From: Fidelibacterota bacterium
GTDB taxonomy: Bacteria > Fidelibacterota > Marinisomatia > Marinisomatales > TCS55
Length of the DNA: 64,000 nt
Assembly (NCBI GenBank): GCA_016845785.1
Contig: JAERSH010000065.1
Span: 1 to 64,000 of the forward strand
Reading direction: 5' to 3'
The position numbers and the translations under genes were made by a program. The notes below the pieces were generated by a model, which saw only the letters and a program-made list of their open reading frames with translations, was not told the origin of the DNA and searched no databases. This document shows positions 42,112-53,340 of the stretch, piece after piece; position 1 is the stretch's first letter, and every line of letters begins with the position of its first letter.

Positions 42112-43275
42112 TTATGTATGCAAATTCAAACTTTCCTGTAAATATGGATCTTTTGTGGGTACCATATTCCCTTTTGAAATCCTTGCCAACACCACCCATA
42201 GTGTTACCCCCACAATACCAACAACTATTCCAATCTCTAATAGTCCGAAAACCGGTACTGCTGTATCCAATAGCGGTGGAAAAATCATCATATATAAATC
42301 TGTCCAGTGCCCAACCAAAACGATGGCAGATGCCAATAAGAGAGATTTTTCTGATCTCTTTGTTTTACGAAACAGTAAAATAGTAAATGGGATGAGCCAA
42401 TTAAGACAAATATTTAAGACGGCCAAAACACCGAATGAGCCAAAATGTCGTTTCAGGTAATAACCCGTTTCTTCAGGTAGGTTGGCGTACCAAATGAGCA
42501 TATGTTGCGAAAACCAGATGTAAACCCAAAATGTAGTAAAGGCGAATAAGTAACGGCCTAATTCATGAAGATGATCATTTTTGAGTTCAGGTAAATAACC
42601 ACCCCTTCGTAAAAAGATCAGCACAATAATCATAAAAGCCAAACCCGCATCGAACATGCCTGCAAAATTATAAAATCCAAAAATGGTGGAAAACCAATGG
42701 GGCTCTACCGACATAATCCAGTCAAAACTGGCAATCACAAATGCGATGCCGCCCAAGTATAAAAAAGCTGCGGACCATCGGACAGATTTTTGGGTATGGG
42801 CTTTATCTCCATCTTCATCTTGCAATCGTGAATGTTTTAGAATCGGTCTCCCAAACAGAAGCCATAACCCGAAATAGATGGGAATTCGAATAATGAATCC
42901 GGGAAGATTCAACCAAGGTTGTTTCCCCTGTAAAATGAGGTCTTTCGCCACAACGTCTAAATGGGTCCATTCGTAAATATGATGAGCGCCGAGTACCACC
43001 AATATCATTAAAATAAATCCGATCGTTAACGCAGAAAACATCGCTTCGGGAATGCGTCGAATAGCCACTCCCCACCCTGCGTTACTCACATAATGGATGG
43101 CCACAAACATAATGCCCGAAAATCCAATACCGGTGATGTACCACGCTGCCAACAAAATATTAGGCCAAATTCGTTCAGAAAAAAGGACTCCCAATATTAA
43201 GGTTAGAACACCGATGGCTGTAGCACCACTCAGCCAATTGAATTGAGATTGTTTGATTTTAAACTTTTTTGCCAT
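42112..43275 (-). CDS. actF: Alternative complex III subunit ActF
   Basis: This 387-residue, ten-helix membrane protein without cofactor motifs carries the ActF features LAAWYITGIGFSGIMFVAIHYVSNAGWGVAIRRIPEAM (outlined ~42-80) and GAHHIYEWTHLDVV. The paired helices resemble the C-terminal half of NrfD-like ActC, to which ActF is related. In the known ACIII structures ActF stabilises the membrane part and may take part in proton movement. It lies three bases after actE and completes the actABCDEF order. Confidence 0.92.
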   Translation of the reverse strand: MAKKFKIKQSQFNWLSGATAIGVLTLILGVLFSERIWPNILLAAWYITGIGFSGIMFVAIHYVSNAGWGVAIRRIPEAMFSALTIGFILMILVVLGAHHIYEWTHLDVVAKDLILQGKQPWLNLPGFIIRIPIYFGLWLLFGRPILKHSRLQDEDGDKAHTQKSVRWSAAFLYLGGIAFVIASFDWIMSVEPHWFSTIFGFYNFAGMFDAGLAFMIIVLIFLRRGGYLPELKNDHLHELGRYLFAFTTFWVYIWFSQHMLIWYANLPEETGYYLKRHFGSFGVLAVLNICLNWLIPFTILLFRKTKRSEKSLLLASAIVLVGHWTDLYMMIFPPLLDTAVPVFGLLEIGIVVGIVGVTLWVVLARISKGNMVPTKDPYLQESLNLHT

Positions 43276-43278
43276 TTT

Positions 43279-43839
43279 TTACTTCATCGATTTAATAAAA
43301 TGCACTACCAGCCATCGATCATTCCGCTTCATTTGTATTTGATACGGTGGCATATTCCCAACTCCATGGGTGATCAAATAATATAGGTCTCCATCCTTCA
43401 TATTTCGGACTTTATCTGTTTTCAGAGATGGAGGTGGCGGCACACCCCGTTTTGTCACTGGGCCGTCTCCATCACCGGAAAGTCCATGACAAGTTTGACA
43501 AAATGTGGCATACATTTTTGCACCGCGAGCCATATCAGCCGTGGCCGCATCATAAGGGCTCTTGAGTAAATCACCGGCATTTTCTCTTGTCAGTTCACCA
43601 TCGGGATATTCAGGCATAAATCCTAAAGCGATGGTTCCCTTCGGGGGTGCCTGTAGTGTTTTTCCATCCTTGGTATTTGGATTGGGCGCATAGGTTTCAT
43701 AGGCCACCGAATAAACCATCTCCGGCATTACTTCCACGTTGGGTTCCGTTTTTTCCGATGAAAGGCCTTTACCAAGTCCATAGACCACCACCAAAGCCAA
43801 CACAAAATAAATCAGTGATTTCATGTTCATATTAAGCAT
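43279..43839 (-). CDS. actE: Alternative complex III subunit ActE (monohaem cytochrome c)
   Basis: A 186-residue membrane-anchored cytochrome c. One N-terminal helix is followed by a periplasmic domain with a single haem motif CQTCHG, then LSGDGDGPVTKRGVPPPPSL and a distal Met in VGNMPPY. It is the subunit thought to hand electrons to the oxidase. In-frame ATGs at 43839, 43830 and 43824 are all possible; the first overlaps the actD stop by eight bases. It has normal ActE length. Confidence 0.92.
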   Translation of the reverse strand: MLNMNMKSLIYFVLALVVVYGLGKGLSSEKTEPNVEVMPEMVYSVAYETYAPNPNTKDGKTLQAPPKGTIALGFMPEYPDGELTRENAGDLLKSPYDAATADMARGAKMYATFCQTCHGLSGDGDGPVTKRGVPPPPSLKTDKVRNMKDGDLYYLITHGVGNMPPYQIQMKRNDRWLVVHFIKSMK

Positions 43840-44341
43840 CCACCATTTCGCCGTGATGGACGTGAATTATTTCCGACACAGTCGAGTTGGACTTACGCTG
43901 TTGCCCTTGTTTCATGACCAAATAAAATCGATCATTGGTGGCGCGCAAACTGGGCTGAAGGCTTTGTTTACCATATTTCAATTTTCGCCATGCGAAAAAG
44001 CTGAACACGGTGCCCAATCCTGCGAATAGAACAGTAACTTCAAATGCCACAGGCATAAATGCCGGCAGCGAATTCCATGGGCGTCCACCAATATTAATGG
44101 GCCAATTAATGGCAGATACCCAATATTGTCCCAATACACCAATGGTTAAACCCAAAAAGGCGAACATGAAGCATACTTGGTTCAATCGAGATTTTTTCAG
44201 TCCCATTGCTTTATCCAATCCATGGACGGCAAACGGTGTGTATGCATCTACAATTTCCACCCCAGATTCACGGACTGCGCTTACTGCATCTATAAGATCA
44301 TACTCATTTCTGAATTCAGCTACTTGAAGTCGTTCCGTCAT
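43832..44341 (-). CDS. actD: Alternative complex III subunit ActD (DUF3341)
   Basis: This 169-residue protein belongs to the DUF3341/ActD family. It has a soluble N-terminal part ([41 protein letters not shown]) and two membrane helices in a hairpin ([20 protein letters not shown] and [21 protein letters not shown]). It carries no cofactor; ActD bridges the membrane subunits in the complex. It overlaps actC at one end (ATGA) and actE at the other. Confidence 0.92.
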   Translation of the reverse strand: MTERLQVAEFRNEYDLIDAVSAVRESGVEIVDAYTPFAVHGLDKAMGLKKSRLNQVCFMFAFLGLTIGVLGQYWVSAINWPINIGGRPWNSLPAFMPVAFEVTVLFAGLGTVFSFFAWRKLKYGKQSLQPSLRATNDRFYLVMKQGQQRKSNSTVSEIIHVHHGEMVDA

Positions 44342-45699
44342 GATTTTTCTCCATTGCCGCGGTAGTGCAATACCGATTTCACTTCACCCATGGAAATCAT
44401 GGGCATGGTACGGATAAACAATAAAAAGAGTGTAAAGAATAGTCCGAAGCTTCCCACCAAGGTGCCTATTTCTACCCATGTTGGCGAATACATGCTCCAT
44501 GCAGATGGCAAAAAATCTCGATGTAAGGATGTTACAATAATAACAAACCGCTCGAACCACATACCAATATTCACAAAAATGGACAGAATGAAAACAATCA
44601 CCACATTTCGCCTAATCGATCGGAACCAGAAAAATTGGGGTGTAATCAAATTACAGCCCACCATGATCCAATAGGCCCATGCGAAAGGTCCTAAGGCGCG
44701 ATTCAAAAAGACGAATTGTTCGAATCCATTCCCTGAATACCATGCAATGAAAAATTCTGTTGCGTAGGATAGTGTCACTATCCCACCCGTAACAATGATC
44801 ACTTTGGTCATATTTTCGATATGATTCAGCGTAATGTATTCTTCCAATCGGAGTGTTTTTCGGGCGATGATCATGAGCGTGAGCACCATGGCAAATCCAC
44901 TGAAAACCGCTCCTGCCACAAAGTAGGGTGGAAAGGTTGTGGTATGCCACCCTGGAATGGATGACGTAGCAAAGTCAAAACTCACAACTGTATGTACAGA
45001 CACTACCAGCGGTGTCGCCAAACCAGCCAAGAGTGCATAGACCGTTTCGTAACGGTGCCAAACACGGTAGCTTCCATTCCATCCCAAACTCAGGATACCG
45101 AAAAAGAATTTCTTAATTTTATTTTTCGCTCGATCTCGTACTGTGGCCAAATCAGGAACCATCCCCACATACCAAAACACAGCAGAAATGGTTAAATAAG
45201 TTCCGATGGCAAAAACATCCCATGCTAATGGTGATCTAAAATTGATCCATAGTGGGCCACGAAAGTTTGGATAGGGAAATACCCAATAGGCGAGCCAAGG
45301 TCGCCCCATGTGAATGATGGGAAAAATTCCTGCACAAATTACGGCGAAAATGGTCATGGCTTCTGCCGAACGGTTGATGGACGTCCGCCATTTTTGCCTG
45401 AATAAAAACAGGATTGCCGAAATCAATGTTCCAGCATGACCGATTCCAACCCAGAAAACAAAGTTGGTAATGTCAAAAGCCCAACCCACAGTTTTGTTTA
45501 AACCCCAAGTCCCGATCCCCGTCATGATCTGATATGAAACGGACACAAGTCCAAGGACCAAAGCGCTCAATGCCAAACTAAAACCAAGCCACCAGAGCCA
45601 TGTGGGTTTCCGTTCCATGATGTCACAAACATCATTGGTCACATCGGTTAAATTTTTATCTCCGTGAATTTGGGGTGGCCGCGTAGAATGGTTATCCAT
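44338..45699 (-). CDS. actC: Alternative complex III subunit ActC (NrfD-like quinol site)
   Basis: This 453-residue NrfD/PsrC-family integral protein has ten helices. Signatures are [38 protein letters not shown] (outlined ~85-125) and [10 protein letters not shown]. ActC binds menaquinol and passes electrons to the iron-sulfur subunit ActB. I chose the ATG at 45699 ([13 protein letters not shown]), overlapping the actB stop by eight bases; a start at 45741 would reach deep into actB. It overlaps actD by four bases downstream. Confidence 0.93.
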   Translation of the reverse strand: MDNHSTRPPQIHGDKNLTDVTNDVCDIMERKPTWLWWLGFSLALSALVLGLVSVSYQIMTGIGTWGLNKTVGWAFDITNFVFWVGIGHAGTLISAILFLFRQKWRTSINRSAEAMTIFAVICAGIFPIIHMGRPWLAYWVFPYPNFRGPLWINFRSPLAWDVFAIGTYLTISAVFWYVGMVPDLATVRDRAKNKIKKFFFGILSLGWNGSYRVWHRYETVYALLAGLATPLVVSVHTVVSFDFATSSIPGWHTTTFPPYFVAGAVFSGFAMVLTLMIIARKTLRLEEYITLNHIENMTKVIIVTGGIVTLSYATEFFIAWYSGNGFEQFVFLNRALGPFAWAYWIMVGCNLITPQFFWFRSIRRNVVIVFILSIFVNIGMWFERFVIIVTSLHRDFLPSAWSMYSPTWVEIGTLVGSFGLFFTLFLLFIRTMPMISMGEVKSVLHYRGNGEKS

Positions 45700-48667
45700 G
45701 ATGTTCCCCCATTTCACCAGATGCATCTCTATTTCGCACATTGGTCAAATAGCCCACCGTTGGCGCCACATTCAAATCTTCCAATACATGGTAATGCCGC
45801 TCGGAATTCACCATTTGTGATATTCTGCTTTCAGGATCATTCAGATCTCCAAACACAATGGCATCCGCCGGACAAGATTGTTCACAGGCCAATTGAATAT
45901 CCCCATCTTTCAGGGGAAGCCCCAACCGTTTCGCTTCAAATTTTGCTTCTTGGATGCGTTGGATACACATGGAACATTTTTCCATGACACCACGGGATCG
46001 GACTGTCACATCTGGGTTTAATACCATATTCTCCATCACATCATCGTGGGCATAATCAAACCAGTTAAATCGACGTACTTTATATGGACAGTTATTCGCA
46101 CAAAATCGTGTTCCCACACAGCGATTGTACACTTGTTGATTTAATCCTTCTGAACTGTGAACCGTGGCCAATACAGGACAAACCGGTTCGCAGGGTGCAT
46201 TGTCACAATGCTGACACATCATGGCTTGGAAGGAGACATCCACATCTTCTCCATCCCCGGAATAGTATCGATCCAATCGTAGCCATGCCATATCCCGTTT
46301 CCGCAATACTTCATCTTTCCCCACCACAGGCACATTGTTTTCTACTTGGCAACCGATGATGCAAGACGAACAACCCGTACAGGCAGACAAGTCCAAAGCC
46401 ATACCCCAATGGTAACCTTCATAGATATGGTCATCACTCCACATGGTTGTGACAGGATGGCCATGATGGCTTCCTGCAGATGGATCCTTTTTATATTCAT
46501 CAAAGGTGGTTTCCTGGACAAAGGGTCTAACAGGCATGACAGCCGGTGCTGTGTTCTTTGGATTCTCTAATGAATGATAGGTTTGACTGAAGGCCAAGTC
46601 CCAAGTTTTACCCGTTTTTTTAACCGTGACAGGCATCCCACTATAGGACAAGGAACCATTCATACTTAAAAACGGCATAATGGAAGCACCTACCGTTTCT
46701 CCCTTTTTGACAGTGGGCACTTTTTCGAACCAATCGGGGCCAATATCGTGAAACCGTTCTGTCCCCTTCCGGCCATAACCCATGGCCACAGTAATGGTAT
46801 TTTTCCGTTGGCCCGGTTGAAGTAATGCAGGAAGATCAACTGATTTTTTTCCTGCCTGAATTGAAATGACATCCCCTGTTTTGATGCCTATGGATTCACC
46901 TGTTTCGGGTGAAATGGACGCAACATTGTCCCAAGCCACTTTCGTGACGGGGTCGGGCAATTCTTGAAGCCACGGATTTTCGGCGTGGGTTCCCGTGCCC
47001 ATTTGGGATGACTGAAATACCACCAATTCCAATCCATTGGATTTGAATATTGGTTTGGGAATAGATTGATCTTTGAATGATGTAAGATTTATAGATGACG
47101 ATGACACTCTCGCAAATCCATCATGGACCAATTCGTTCCAGAATCGGGCGAATGTTTTGCCACTCTTCACACGTGTTTTAAACACTTTTATCCAATAATT
47201 CCGCACCAAATCTCGTTCATCTTGTTGGTTTCCTATCCAAACTGAAAGCGATTTTCTGAACGATCGGTTTTCACCATAAGGATGAATTACCGGTTGGGTC
47301 ATGGAAATTAATCCAGTGGTCAGTTCTGCATCATGCCAGGATTCCATATCGTGAAGCCCCGGCGCGGTGATTTGGCAAAAGTCGAATGTTTCATTACGTT
47401 TATCTGAAAATGAAATAGTGAGATCGACAGATTTCATCAATTTGCCGAAGTGAGATCCATTGGGTAAAGCGTAGACCGGATTGGTGTCTGATATCAAAAG
47501 AGCGCCAACCATACCGCTCTCAAGTTGATCTATAAGTGATTGTACAGATGAGTCCGATCCGCCAAATTGTCGGCTCGGTTTCATTATATCCAATGTCCGG
47601 TCTACGTTACCCAATTTTTGGTTTATTCGATTCACCAACAACTGGATTTGGATGTCATTGATGCCTGAAACCACCAAGGATTTTCCCCTGTGTTTTTTCA
47701 ACAATCGGGCGAATTCTTTAACTTTTTCATCCTTAACATTTTTTCCCTGAATTGCCTGATCCAGTTCATAGACGAATTGAGCCATTTCTGACGGAGATTT
47801 GGTTAGTCGCTCATCAGCCTTTGCGCCCGTGATAGACATGCGGGACTCAACCTGAATGAGTTTCGAAATATGCTTCGCATCCAGATTTCTGTTTTTTCTA
47901 AAATCTTTTGTGAATTGGGTTGGCGAAATCCATGAACCCAAAAAGTCAGCATCGATAGAAAGGACCACATCCGCTTTATCAAATCGGTATCTGGGCAAAA
48001 TCCGTTTCCCATAATTTTTCTCATGGGCATCCAATATGGCGGAGTAAGAATAATCATCCATTTGGATATGGGTCGCAGTCTTGAATTTCTTTTTGAATTT
48101 TTGAATGGTGAATTCAAGAGAAGGACTATTCACCGTCCCCGTGAGTAAAACGATGGCTTTTCCTTCGTCTCTCACCTTCCGAAGTTTTTTAATGACATAA
48201 TCATCTACCGTTGCCCAATCGGCGTTCATCCCATCCACTTTCGGATTAAAAATTCGTGTGGAATCATAAAGTTCAATTAGACTCGCTTGACACTGGGCAC
48301 AAAGTCCACCCTGAGTGATGGGATGATCCGGGTTCCCTTCCAATTTGATGGGACGGCCATCTCGATTTTTCACATGAACGGCGCATCCGCTTACACAAGC
48401 CAAACTGGTGGATGCGTACCACGTAGCTTTCCCCGGCGTAATTTCTTCCGGCTGAATCAAAAATGGTATGGCTTTTCGGACGGGTGTTTTGCTACACGCC
48501 GTCATTAAAGCGGCGAAGGAAAATCCTGTCGTTTTTAAGAAACTTCTGCGTGTGAATCCTGCAGTTTCCTTCACTGCTTCTTGCGATGGCAAGTCTGAAT
48601 GACAGCAATCCGAATCGCAGGGTTTATCTTCGTAACTGGTATAATATTGTTTAATTAATCCTGGCAT
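45692..48667 (-). CDS. actB: Alternative complex III subunit ActB (molybdopterin-like/Fe-S fusion)
   Basis: A 991-residue Tat-exported protein ([10 protein letters not shown], residues 39-48). The larger part is a molybdopterin-oxidoreductase-like domain that lacks cofactor-binding residues in this family. The C-terminal ~250 residues are a ferredoxin-like part with [38 protein letters not shown] and CSMCIQ...CEQSCPADA, giving three 4Fe-4S and one 3Fe-4S cluster as in known complexes. An extra Cys-rich leader (CDSDCCHSD) precedes the Tat motif. It relays electrons from ActC to the haem subunits on the outer membrane face. Confidence 0.95.
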   Translation of the reverse strand: MPGLIKQYYTSYEDKPCDSDCCHSDLPSQEAVKETAGFTRRSFLKTTGFSFAALMTACSKTPVRKAIPFLIQPEEITPGKATWYASTSLACVSGCAVHVKNRDGRPIKLEGNPDHPITQGGLCAQCQASLIELYDSTRIFNPKVDGMNADWATVDDYVIKKLRKVRDEGKAIVLLTGTVNSPSLEFTIQKFKKKFKTATHIQMDDYSYSAILDAHEKNYGKRILPRYRFDKADVVLSIDADFLGSWISPTQFTKDFRKNRNLDAKHISKLIQVESRMSITGAKADERLTKSPSEMAQFVYELDQAIQGKNVKDEKVKEFARLLKKHRGKSLVVSGINDIQIQLLVNRINQKLGNVDRTLDIMKPSRQFGGSDSSVQSLIDQLESGMVGALLISDTNPVYALPNGSHFGKLMKSVDLTISFSDKRNETFDFCQITAPGLHDMESWHDAELTTGLISMTQPVIHPYGENRSFRKSLSVWIGNQQDERDLVRNYWIKVFKTRVKSGKTFARFWNELVHDGFARVSSSSINLTSFKDQSIPKPIFKSNGLELVVFQSSQMGTGTHAENPWLQELPDPVTKVAWDNVASISPETGESIGIKTGDVISIQAGKKSVDLPALLQPGQRKNTITVAMGYGRKGTERFHDIGPDWFEKVPTVKKGETVGASIMPFLSMNGSLSYSGMPVTVKKTGKTWDLAFSQTYHSLENPKNTAPAVMPVRPFVQETTFDEYKKDPSAGSHHGHPVTTMWSDDHIYEGYHWGMALDLSACTGCSSCIIGCQVENNVPVVGKDEVLRKRDMAWLRLDRYYSGDGEDVDVSFQAMMCQHCDNAPCEPVCPVLATVHSSEGLNQQVYNRCVGTRFCANNCPYKVRRFNWFDYAHDDVMENMVLNPDVTVRSRGVMEKCSMCIQRIQEAKFEAKRLGLPLKDGDIQLACEQSCPADAIVFGDLNDPESRISQMVNSERHYHVLEDLNVAPTVGYLTNVRNRDASGEMGEHHG

Positions 48668-48673
48668 AAATCT

Positions 48674-49312
48674 TTAATAGTGACAGGCGGCGCAATCCTG
48701 CAATTGTGCGGTTCGCCCTGCCGCTTGTTGAAGGGATTCATGATCTTGACGGTGGCAATCCAAGCACCATCCCATGGATAAATCATTCACTTGTTTTACG
48801 CGCGTCATGGTGGTGACATCGCCGTGACATTTAGCACAATCCACCCCCGCATTGACATGGGGTTTATGGCTAAAGAAAACGAAATCCGGGACATTGTGTA
48901 CTTTTACCCATTCGGTGGGCTTTGTTTCTCCGGATTTTGTACCATCCATATTTTGCCCAAGGGATGCATAAATTTTCGCAATCTCTTCACTTGGAATCGG
49001 TTTCCGTTTTTCTTCATCGGCCAAGCGTGATTCGTTAAACGAATTGTTTACAAATTCGTGGCAATTCATACATATACTTGCCGGTGGAATTCCCGCGTGT
49101 CGGCTGTCTTCCGCCCCAAAGTGACAATATTGACAATTGATCTCCATCTCCCCCGCGTGGAGTTGATGAGAAAATGCAATGGGCTGAATCGGTTCATAAT
49201 CCTGCTGGTTCCCGGGAATATGAAAGGTGGAATTCCGGAAGGACATGACCAACCCAATGATCAAAATCAAAACGATCATTGTGGAAAATTGCTTATTGAG
49301 TCCTTTATCCAT
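48674..49312 (-). CDS. actA: Alternative complex III subunit ActA (pentahaem cytochrome c)
   Basis: A 212-residue protein with an N-terminal anchor (STMIVLILIIGLVMSF) and five CxxCH motifs: CQYCH, CMNCH, CAKCH, CLDCH and CAACH. This matches the pentahaem ActA subunit. Additional conserved His residues supply distal ligands. It is the first act gene, 8 bp after ric, so the NO-repair gene and ACIII may share a transcript. It carries electrons from ActB towards ActE and the soluble cytochrome pool. Confidence 0.93.
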   Translation of the reverse strand: MDKGLNKQFSTMIVLILIIGLVMSFRNSTFHIPGNQQDYEPIQPIAFSHQLHAGEMEINCQYCHFGAEDSRHAGIPPASICMNCHEFVNNSFNESRLADEEKRKPIPSEEIAKIYASLGQNMDGTKSGETKPTEWVKVHNVPDFVFFSHKPHVNAGVDCAKCHGDVTTMTRVKQVNDLSMGWCLDCHRQDHESLQQAAGRTAQLQDCAACHY

Positions 49313-49320
49313 TAAAGTAA

Positions 49321-50028
49321 TTACCCAATAAGTTTGGATTCCAATTCAATGGCTTTGGGGAACAAAATATTATTTTCCAAATGGATGTGAAAATGGACAT
49401 CATCCTCCAAGGCTTTCAAATTGGCATAGGCTGCTTTGTACGTATTGCACGCATCAGAAGGTGGTGTATATCCCGAAGTAAGGTCATTTAATTTTTTTAA
49501 CATTTCACCGGCGAGATCGTGCTCCATTTCCATAACACGAATCGGATGAGCCACAAAGGGTCGGGTCGTATTCGACTCATCGGCTTCTGCCGCCAACAAA
49601 GATTTCACATAAGGAAAAAGGACATTTTCTTCTTTCATCATATGGTGGTTCAATTCTGACAATAATTCATTATAAACTTTGGCCACTTCCACCGTTTCAG
49701 GATGGCGCTCACCATGAACATGAGCTACTTTATTTACGAATTGCGTTGTAATGGGCCCATTCTCATAAATGTATTTGTGGTGTTTATCAAAAATGTGGTC
49801 CACCAATTCACCCAATGGCATGGATTGGAAATCCACATCCGGATCAGATCCGCTCATGATTTGATTAATCTCTGCCATAAGATTGTCATAATTGGCGCCT
49901 TTTTCTTCACAGGCTTCTTGGATGGCTTTTCCGCCACCGCAGCAAAAATCAATCCCGAATTTTTTAAATACTGTTGCTGTCCTGATATCTTCCGTTACCA
50001 ATTCACCGACTGTTTTTTGATCGTTCAT
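49321..50028 (-). CDS. ric: Iron-sulfur cluster repair di-iron protein (Ric/ScdA/YtfE)
   Basis: This 235-residue protein has an N-terminal ScdA_N domain (GELVTEDIRTATVFKKFGIDFCCGGG with paired Cys) followed by a hemerythrin-like domain. The domain's di-iron ligands lie in KHHKY, HGERHPE, HHMMKEENVLFPY, MEMEHD and FHIHLENNILFPKA. Such proteins repair clusters damaged by NO or peroxide, or release NO-bound iron. I chose the ATG at 50028, which has AAAGGAAAG; the earlier ATG at 50055 lacks a site. Placement between narK and ACIII fits nitrosative stress produced by nitrate respiration. Confidence 0.92.
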   Translation of the reverse strand: MNDQKTVGELVTEDIRTATVFKKFGIDFCCGGGKAIQEACEEKGANYDNLMAEINQIMSGSDPDVDFQSMPLGELVDHIFDKHHKYIYENGPITTQFVNKVAHVHGERHPETVEVAKVYNELLSELNHHMMKEENVLFPYVKSLLAAEADESNTTRPFVAHPIRVMEMEHDLAGEMLKKLNDLTSGYTPPSDACNTYKAAYANLKALEDDVHFHIHLENNILFPKAIELESKLIG

Positions 50029-50115
50029 AGTCTTTCCTTTATTTTTTCCATTCAACGCACGAATAGCATGAAGCCATTAAATTTCATTTTTAGGTGTGTT
50101 TCGTGAGCACAATTT

Positions 50116-51726
50116 TTACGGGTTATTATATTCTTTCTTTGGTCCCAAGTAATACCACCAGTTCAACACGGCACAGACTGCGTAGAATAATGCGAATCCA
50201 TACATGGCATATTCCGGTGTTGTGGCTTTCATTTGTTCACCAATCACCTTCGGAATTAAAAATGCACCATAGGCTGCCACTGCGGATGTCCACCCCAACA
50301 CTGGTCCGGCCTGTTCTTCATTAAATACCATTGAAATGGTCCGGAAAGTGGATCCATTTCCAATTCCCGTGGCAGTGAATAAAATCACCAACAACACAAA
50401 GAAAGGCATGAAATAATCTTGGGGTGTAGCGGACTGGTAGGCCAGTTTTGCATAATATCCAACACCGATAGCTGAAACAACCATCACAATGGATACCCAT
50501 TGAGTAACAATGGCACCGCCCACTTTATCAGACAATTTTCCACCAATAGGCCGAATCAATGCACCGATGAAAGCGCCCACCCATGCAAACATAAATGTTG
50601 CCGGTCCGTCGGGATTGGCCATGGTGTGGGTCATAATTCCATCAACCATTACATGCTTTACGCCAAAAATGAATTTGATGGAAAGTCCCACTGCTGCGGA
50701 AAACCCAATAAAGGACCCAAATGTCATGGTATAAATGATGGTCATTATCCATGTATGTTTATGGTCAAATATTTTAAATTGTCGTTCCAGGTTTTTCTTG
50801 ATTTCTCCCGGGGATAATGATTTCATCAGGAAAACGGTTGCTGCAATAACGCCCGGCAATGCCACCCATTTCACCCAAGTATGTGTTTTAAATGTGAGAA
50901 TGAAATAGAGCCCAACAGCGGCTGTGACAAAGCCAATCATTAAGAGCCACGAAATACGTCCGAAAGAAATGATTGGATTTTTCAACCCTGGTGTGACATG
51001 GTCTGTTTTAATGTTGTTTAAACCAGTCCAACCGAAAAATGCCAATGGAATGAGCCAAAGCATCCATACCCAACCAGCATTAGCAAGCCACGTTTCTGAC
51101 CCAGCCATAATGCGTTTAAAGATGGTTCCGCTGTTGGCGGTTAAAATCATGGATTCACCACTAAATGCACCCAATAAAGGGATCGTCATAACCAAGGGCA
51201 CTAGGATTTGCATGGTGGTCACACCAAAATTTCCCAGCCCTGCATTCATCCCAAGGGCATACCCTTGCATCCGTTTGGGGAAGAAGAAACTGATATTGCT
51301 CATGGATGATGCAAAGTTTCCGCCACCGAAACCGGACAAGAATGCTAAAATTTGGAATACCCATAGGGGCGTATTTTTATCCTGAAGAACTAAAGCTGAT
51401 CCAAAGGCAGGAATCATCAACAATGCTGTGGTGAAAAAGATGGTATTTCGTCCCCCAGCCAATCGGATAAAAAATGAACTGGGTATTCTAAGGGTTGCAC
51501 CGGTGAGTCCAGCGATGGCTGTAAGTGTAAATAATTCACTTTGAGAAAATGGGAATCCGAGATTCTTCATTTGCACAGTGATTATACCCCACATGAGCCA
51601 TACAGAGAATCCTACCAATAAACTGGGGATGGATATCCATAAATTCCGTTTTGCAATATGTTGGCCTGTAGAATCCCAGAATTCCTGATTTTCTACATCC
51701 CATCTTTCTAGATCAACTTTTGACAT
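50116..51726 (-). CDS. narK: NarK-type nitrate/nitrite transporter (copy 1)
   Basis: This 536-residue MFS protein of the NNP family has twelve main helices. Signatures include FLSGFGGGNFASSMSNISFFFPKRMQGYALGMNAGLGNFGV (in outline) and MTFGSFIGFSAAVGLSIKF, with the conserved Arg residues for nitrate in helices II and VIII. A ~60-residue hydrophilic/helical section between helices VI and VII is longer than in E. coli NarK. It would exchange nitrite for nitrate or import nitrate with protons. An AAGGA ribosome site precedes the ATG. Confidence 0.93.
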   Translation of the reverse strand: MSKVDLERWDVENQEFWDSTGQHIAKRNLWISIPSLLVGFSVWLMWGIITVQMKNLGFPFSQSELFTLTAIAGLTGATLRIPSSFFIRLAGGRNTIFFTTALLMIPAFGSALVLQDKNTPLWVFQILAFLSGFGGGNFASSMSNISFFFPKRMQGYALGMNAGLGNFGVTTMQILVPLVMTIPLLGAFSGESMILTANSGTIFKRIMAGSETWLANAGWVWMLWLIPLAFFGWTGLNNIKTDHVTPGLKNPIISFGRISWLLMIGFVTAAVGLYFILTFKTHTWVKWVALPGVIAATVFLMKSLSPGEIKKNLERQFKIFDHKHTWIMTIIYTMTFGSFIGFSAAVGLSIKFIFGVKHVMVDGIMTHTMANPDGPATFMFAWVGAFIGALIRPIGGKLSDKVGGAIVTQWVSIVMVVSAIGVGYYAKLAYQSATPQDYFMPFFVLLVILFTATGIGNGSTFRTISMVFNEEQAGPVLGWTSAVAAYGAFLIPKVIGEQMKATTPEYAMYGFALFYAVCAVLNWWYYLGPKKEYNNP

Positions 51727-51747
51727 AATTCAATTCCTTAAATAGGT

Positions 51748-53313
51748 TTATTCTTCAGCGAAGGAGCCTTTTGGTTCTTCTAAAAAGATCCAACAGTACA
51801 AGAAGCTGAGAAAGGCACCGCCTGCAATGATGAAGAAAAATGTTTTGGCATCTACTAAAGAATAGATCACGAGATAAACTACGGCACCGACATTTCCGTA
51901 AGCGCCGGCCATTCCGGCAATTTGTCCTGTCATTTTTCGGTTGATCATGGGAATCACAGCAAAAGTGGCCCCTTCTGCTCCCTGGACAAAAATTGATGCC
52001 ATTACGGTAATCACTATAGAAACAATGAGCCATCCCATGCCATCAAACATGGGAACAAGCGTTTGGACGCCATTTTCCACAGGACCCCATTCAGCAATAT
52101 GTGCCATCCCTAAAAATCCAAGTGTAATGCCGACCATATAAATCAACATGGTTCGTTTTCGGTTCGCCATCATATCGGATAGAAGTCCACCTAAGGGACG
52201 AGCGAACAAATTCACAAATGCGAAGGATGCTGCAATCACACCAGCTAAAGTTGCTGTCATGATTAGATTACCATCCGAATTGGTGAGATTGGAAAAAGTC
52301 GTTTCAAAAAACCATGGTAACATTGAAACGACTGCAAGTTCTGCACCAAAGTTGGCAAAATAGGTGCTATTTAATGCTGCCACACTAGACCAATGGTATT
52401 TTTCTTTTTCTGGGACACCGGCTTTCAGATAAGGCAAATTCACCTGCAACGTTTTTACCACGTGGGCGATATAGATTATTGTCAGAATTCCGTATACCAT
52501 AGTTAGGATGTCACCAGAGATGAGTGGGACACCACCTACTTTAACATTTCCAATCCGCCATGCCAGTACACCCATGGCACCAACCAAAGGAATTGACCAC
52601 AATAAATATTGCCCTAAATCAATCCAAGAAGTGACCATCATGGGTTCAGTTTTCTTTGTTTTGGCAACAGGACGATCATCCGAGTGGTCTTTTACCAAGA
52701 AGTAATACATGATACCGTAAATGAATGACACAGCGGCGTTTACGGCCAAAGCGTAGCGCCATGCGTCACCATCAAAGCTCAGTTGTTCATTAAAAAAGTG
52801 TAGTGCAATCCATGGCATGGTCATGGCAGCCCAAGCAGAACCGAAGTTTCCCCATCCTGCATAAAACCCTTCTGCACGACCAATCATTTTTGGCGGAAAC
52901 CAATTGGCAACCATTTTTATCCCGACTACAAAACCGGCACCGATGGAGCCTAGAACTAACCGAGACACCAACAGTTGTGTAAATGAATTTCCAAAAGCAA
53001 AAAGCCATGCAGGAATGGCCATCAATACCATAAGCCCTGAAAAAACGATTCTCGGACCATAACGATCAATTAGCGCGCCAATGATAATCCGCGCTGGGAT
53101 GGTGAGTGCCACGTTGGAAATCGCTAATACTTTCAAATGTTCTTTGGTGAGCCATTGAACATTTTTCAACATGGTGGTCGCCAAAGGGGCCATATTGAAC
53201 CAAACATAAAATGTGATAAAAAACGCAATCCATGTAAAATGAAGGACACGGATTCGCTCTTTCCCGAAATCGAGCAATTCAGGTGTTTGCCGCTTCGATT
53301 GAATGTTAGCCAT
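51748..53313 (-). CDS. narK: NarK-type nitrate/nitrite transporter (copy 2)
   Basis: A 521-residue NNP-family MFS protein. HFTWIAFFITFYVWFNMAPLA at the start and IGAGFVVGIKMVANWFPPKMIGRAEGFYAGWGNFGSAWAA (outlined) are typical of NarK1-like members. The second signature is YFANFGAELAVVSMLPWFFETTF. It differs markedly from copy 1, so the pair probably combines a proton symporter with a nitrate/nitrite antiporter, as in Paracoccus NarK1-NarK2. The gene order narGHJI-narK-narK supports this. Which copy does which is not decided here. Confidence 0.93.
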   Translation of the reverse strand: MANIQSKRQTPELLDFGKERIRVLHFTWIAFFITFYVWFNMAPLATTMLKNVQWLTKEHLKVLAISNVALTIPARIIIGALIDRYGPRIVFSGLMVLMAIPAWLFAFGNSFTQLLVSRLVLGSIGAGFVVGIKMVANWFPPKMIGRAEGFYAGWGNFGSAWAAMTMPWIALHFFNEQLSFDGDAWRYALAVNAAVSFIYGIMYYFLVKDHSDDRPVAKTKKTEPMMVTSWIDLGQYLLWSIPLVGAMGVLAWRIGNVKVGGVPLISGDILTMVYGILTIIYIAHVVKTLQVNLPYLKAGVPEKEKYHWSSVAALNSTYFANFGAELAVVSMLPWFFETTFSNLTNSDGNLIMTATLAGVIAASFAFVNLFARPLGGLLSDMMANRKRTMLIYMVGITLGFLGMAHIAEWGPVENGVQTLVPMFDGMGWLIVSIVITVMASIFVQGAEGATFAVIPMINRKMTGQIAGMAGAYGNVGAVVYLVIYSLVDAKTFFFIIAGGAFLSFLYCWIFLEEPKGSFAEE

Positions 53314-53340
53314 TTTTATTTTCCTTTACAAAGAGCTGAC

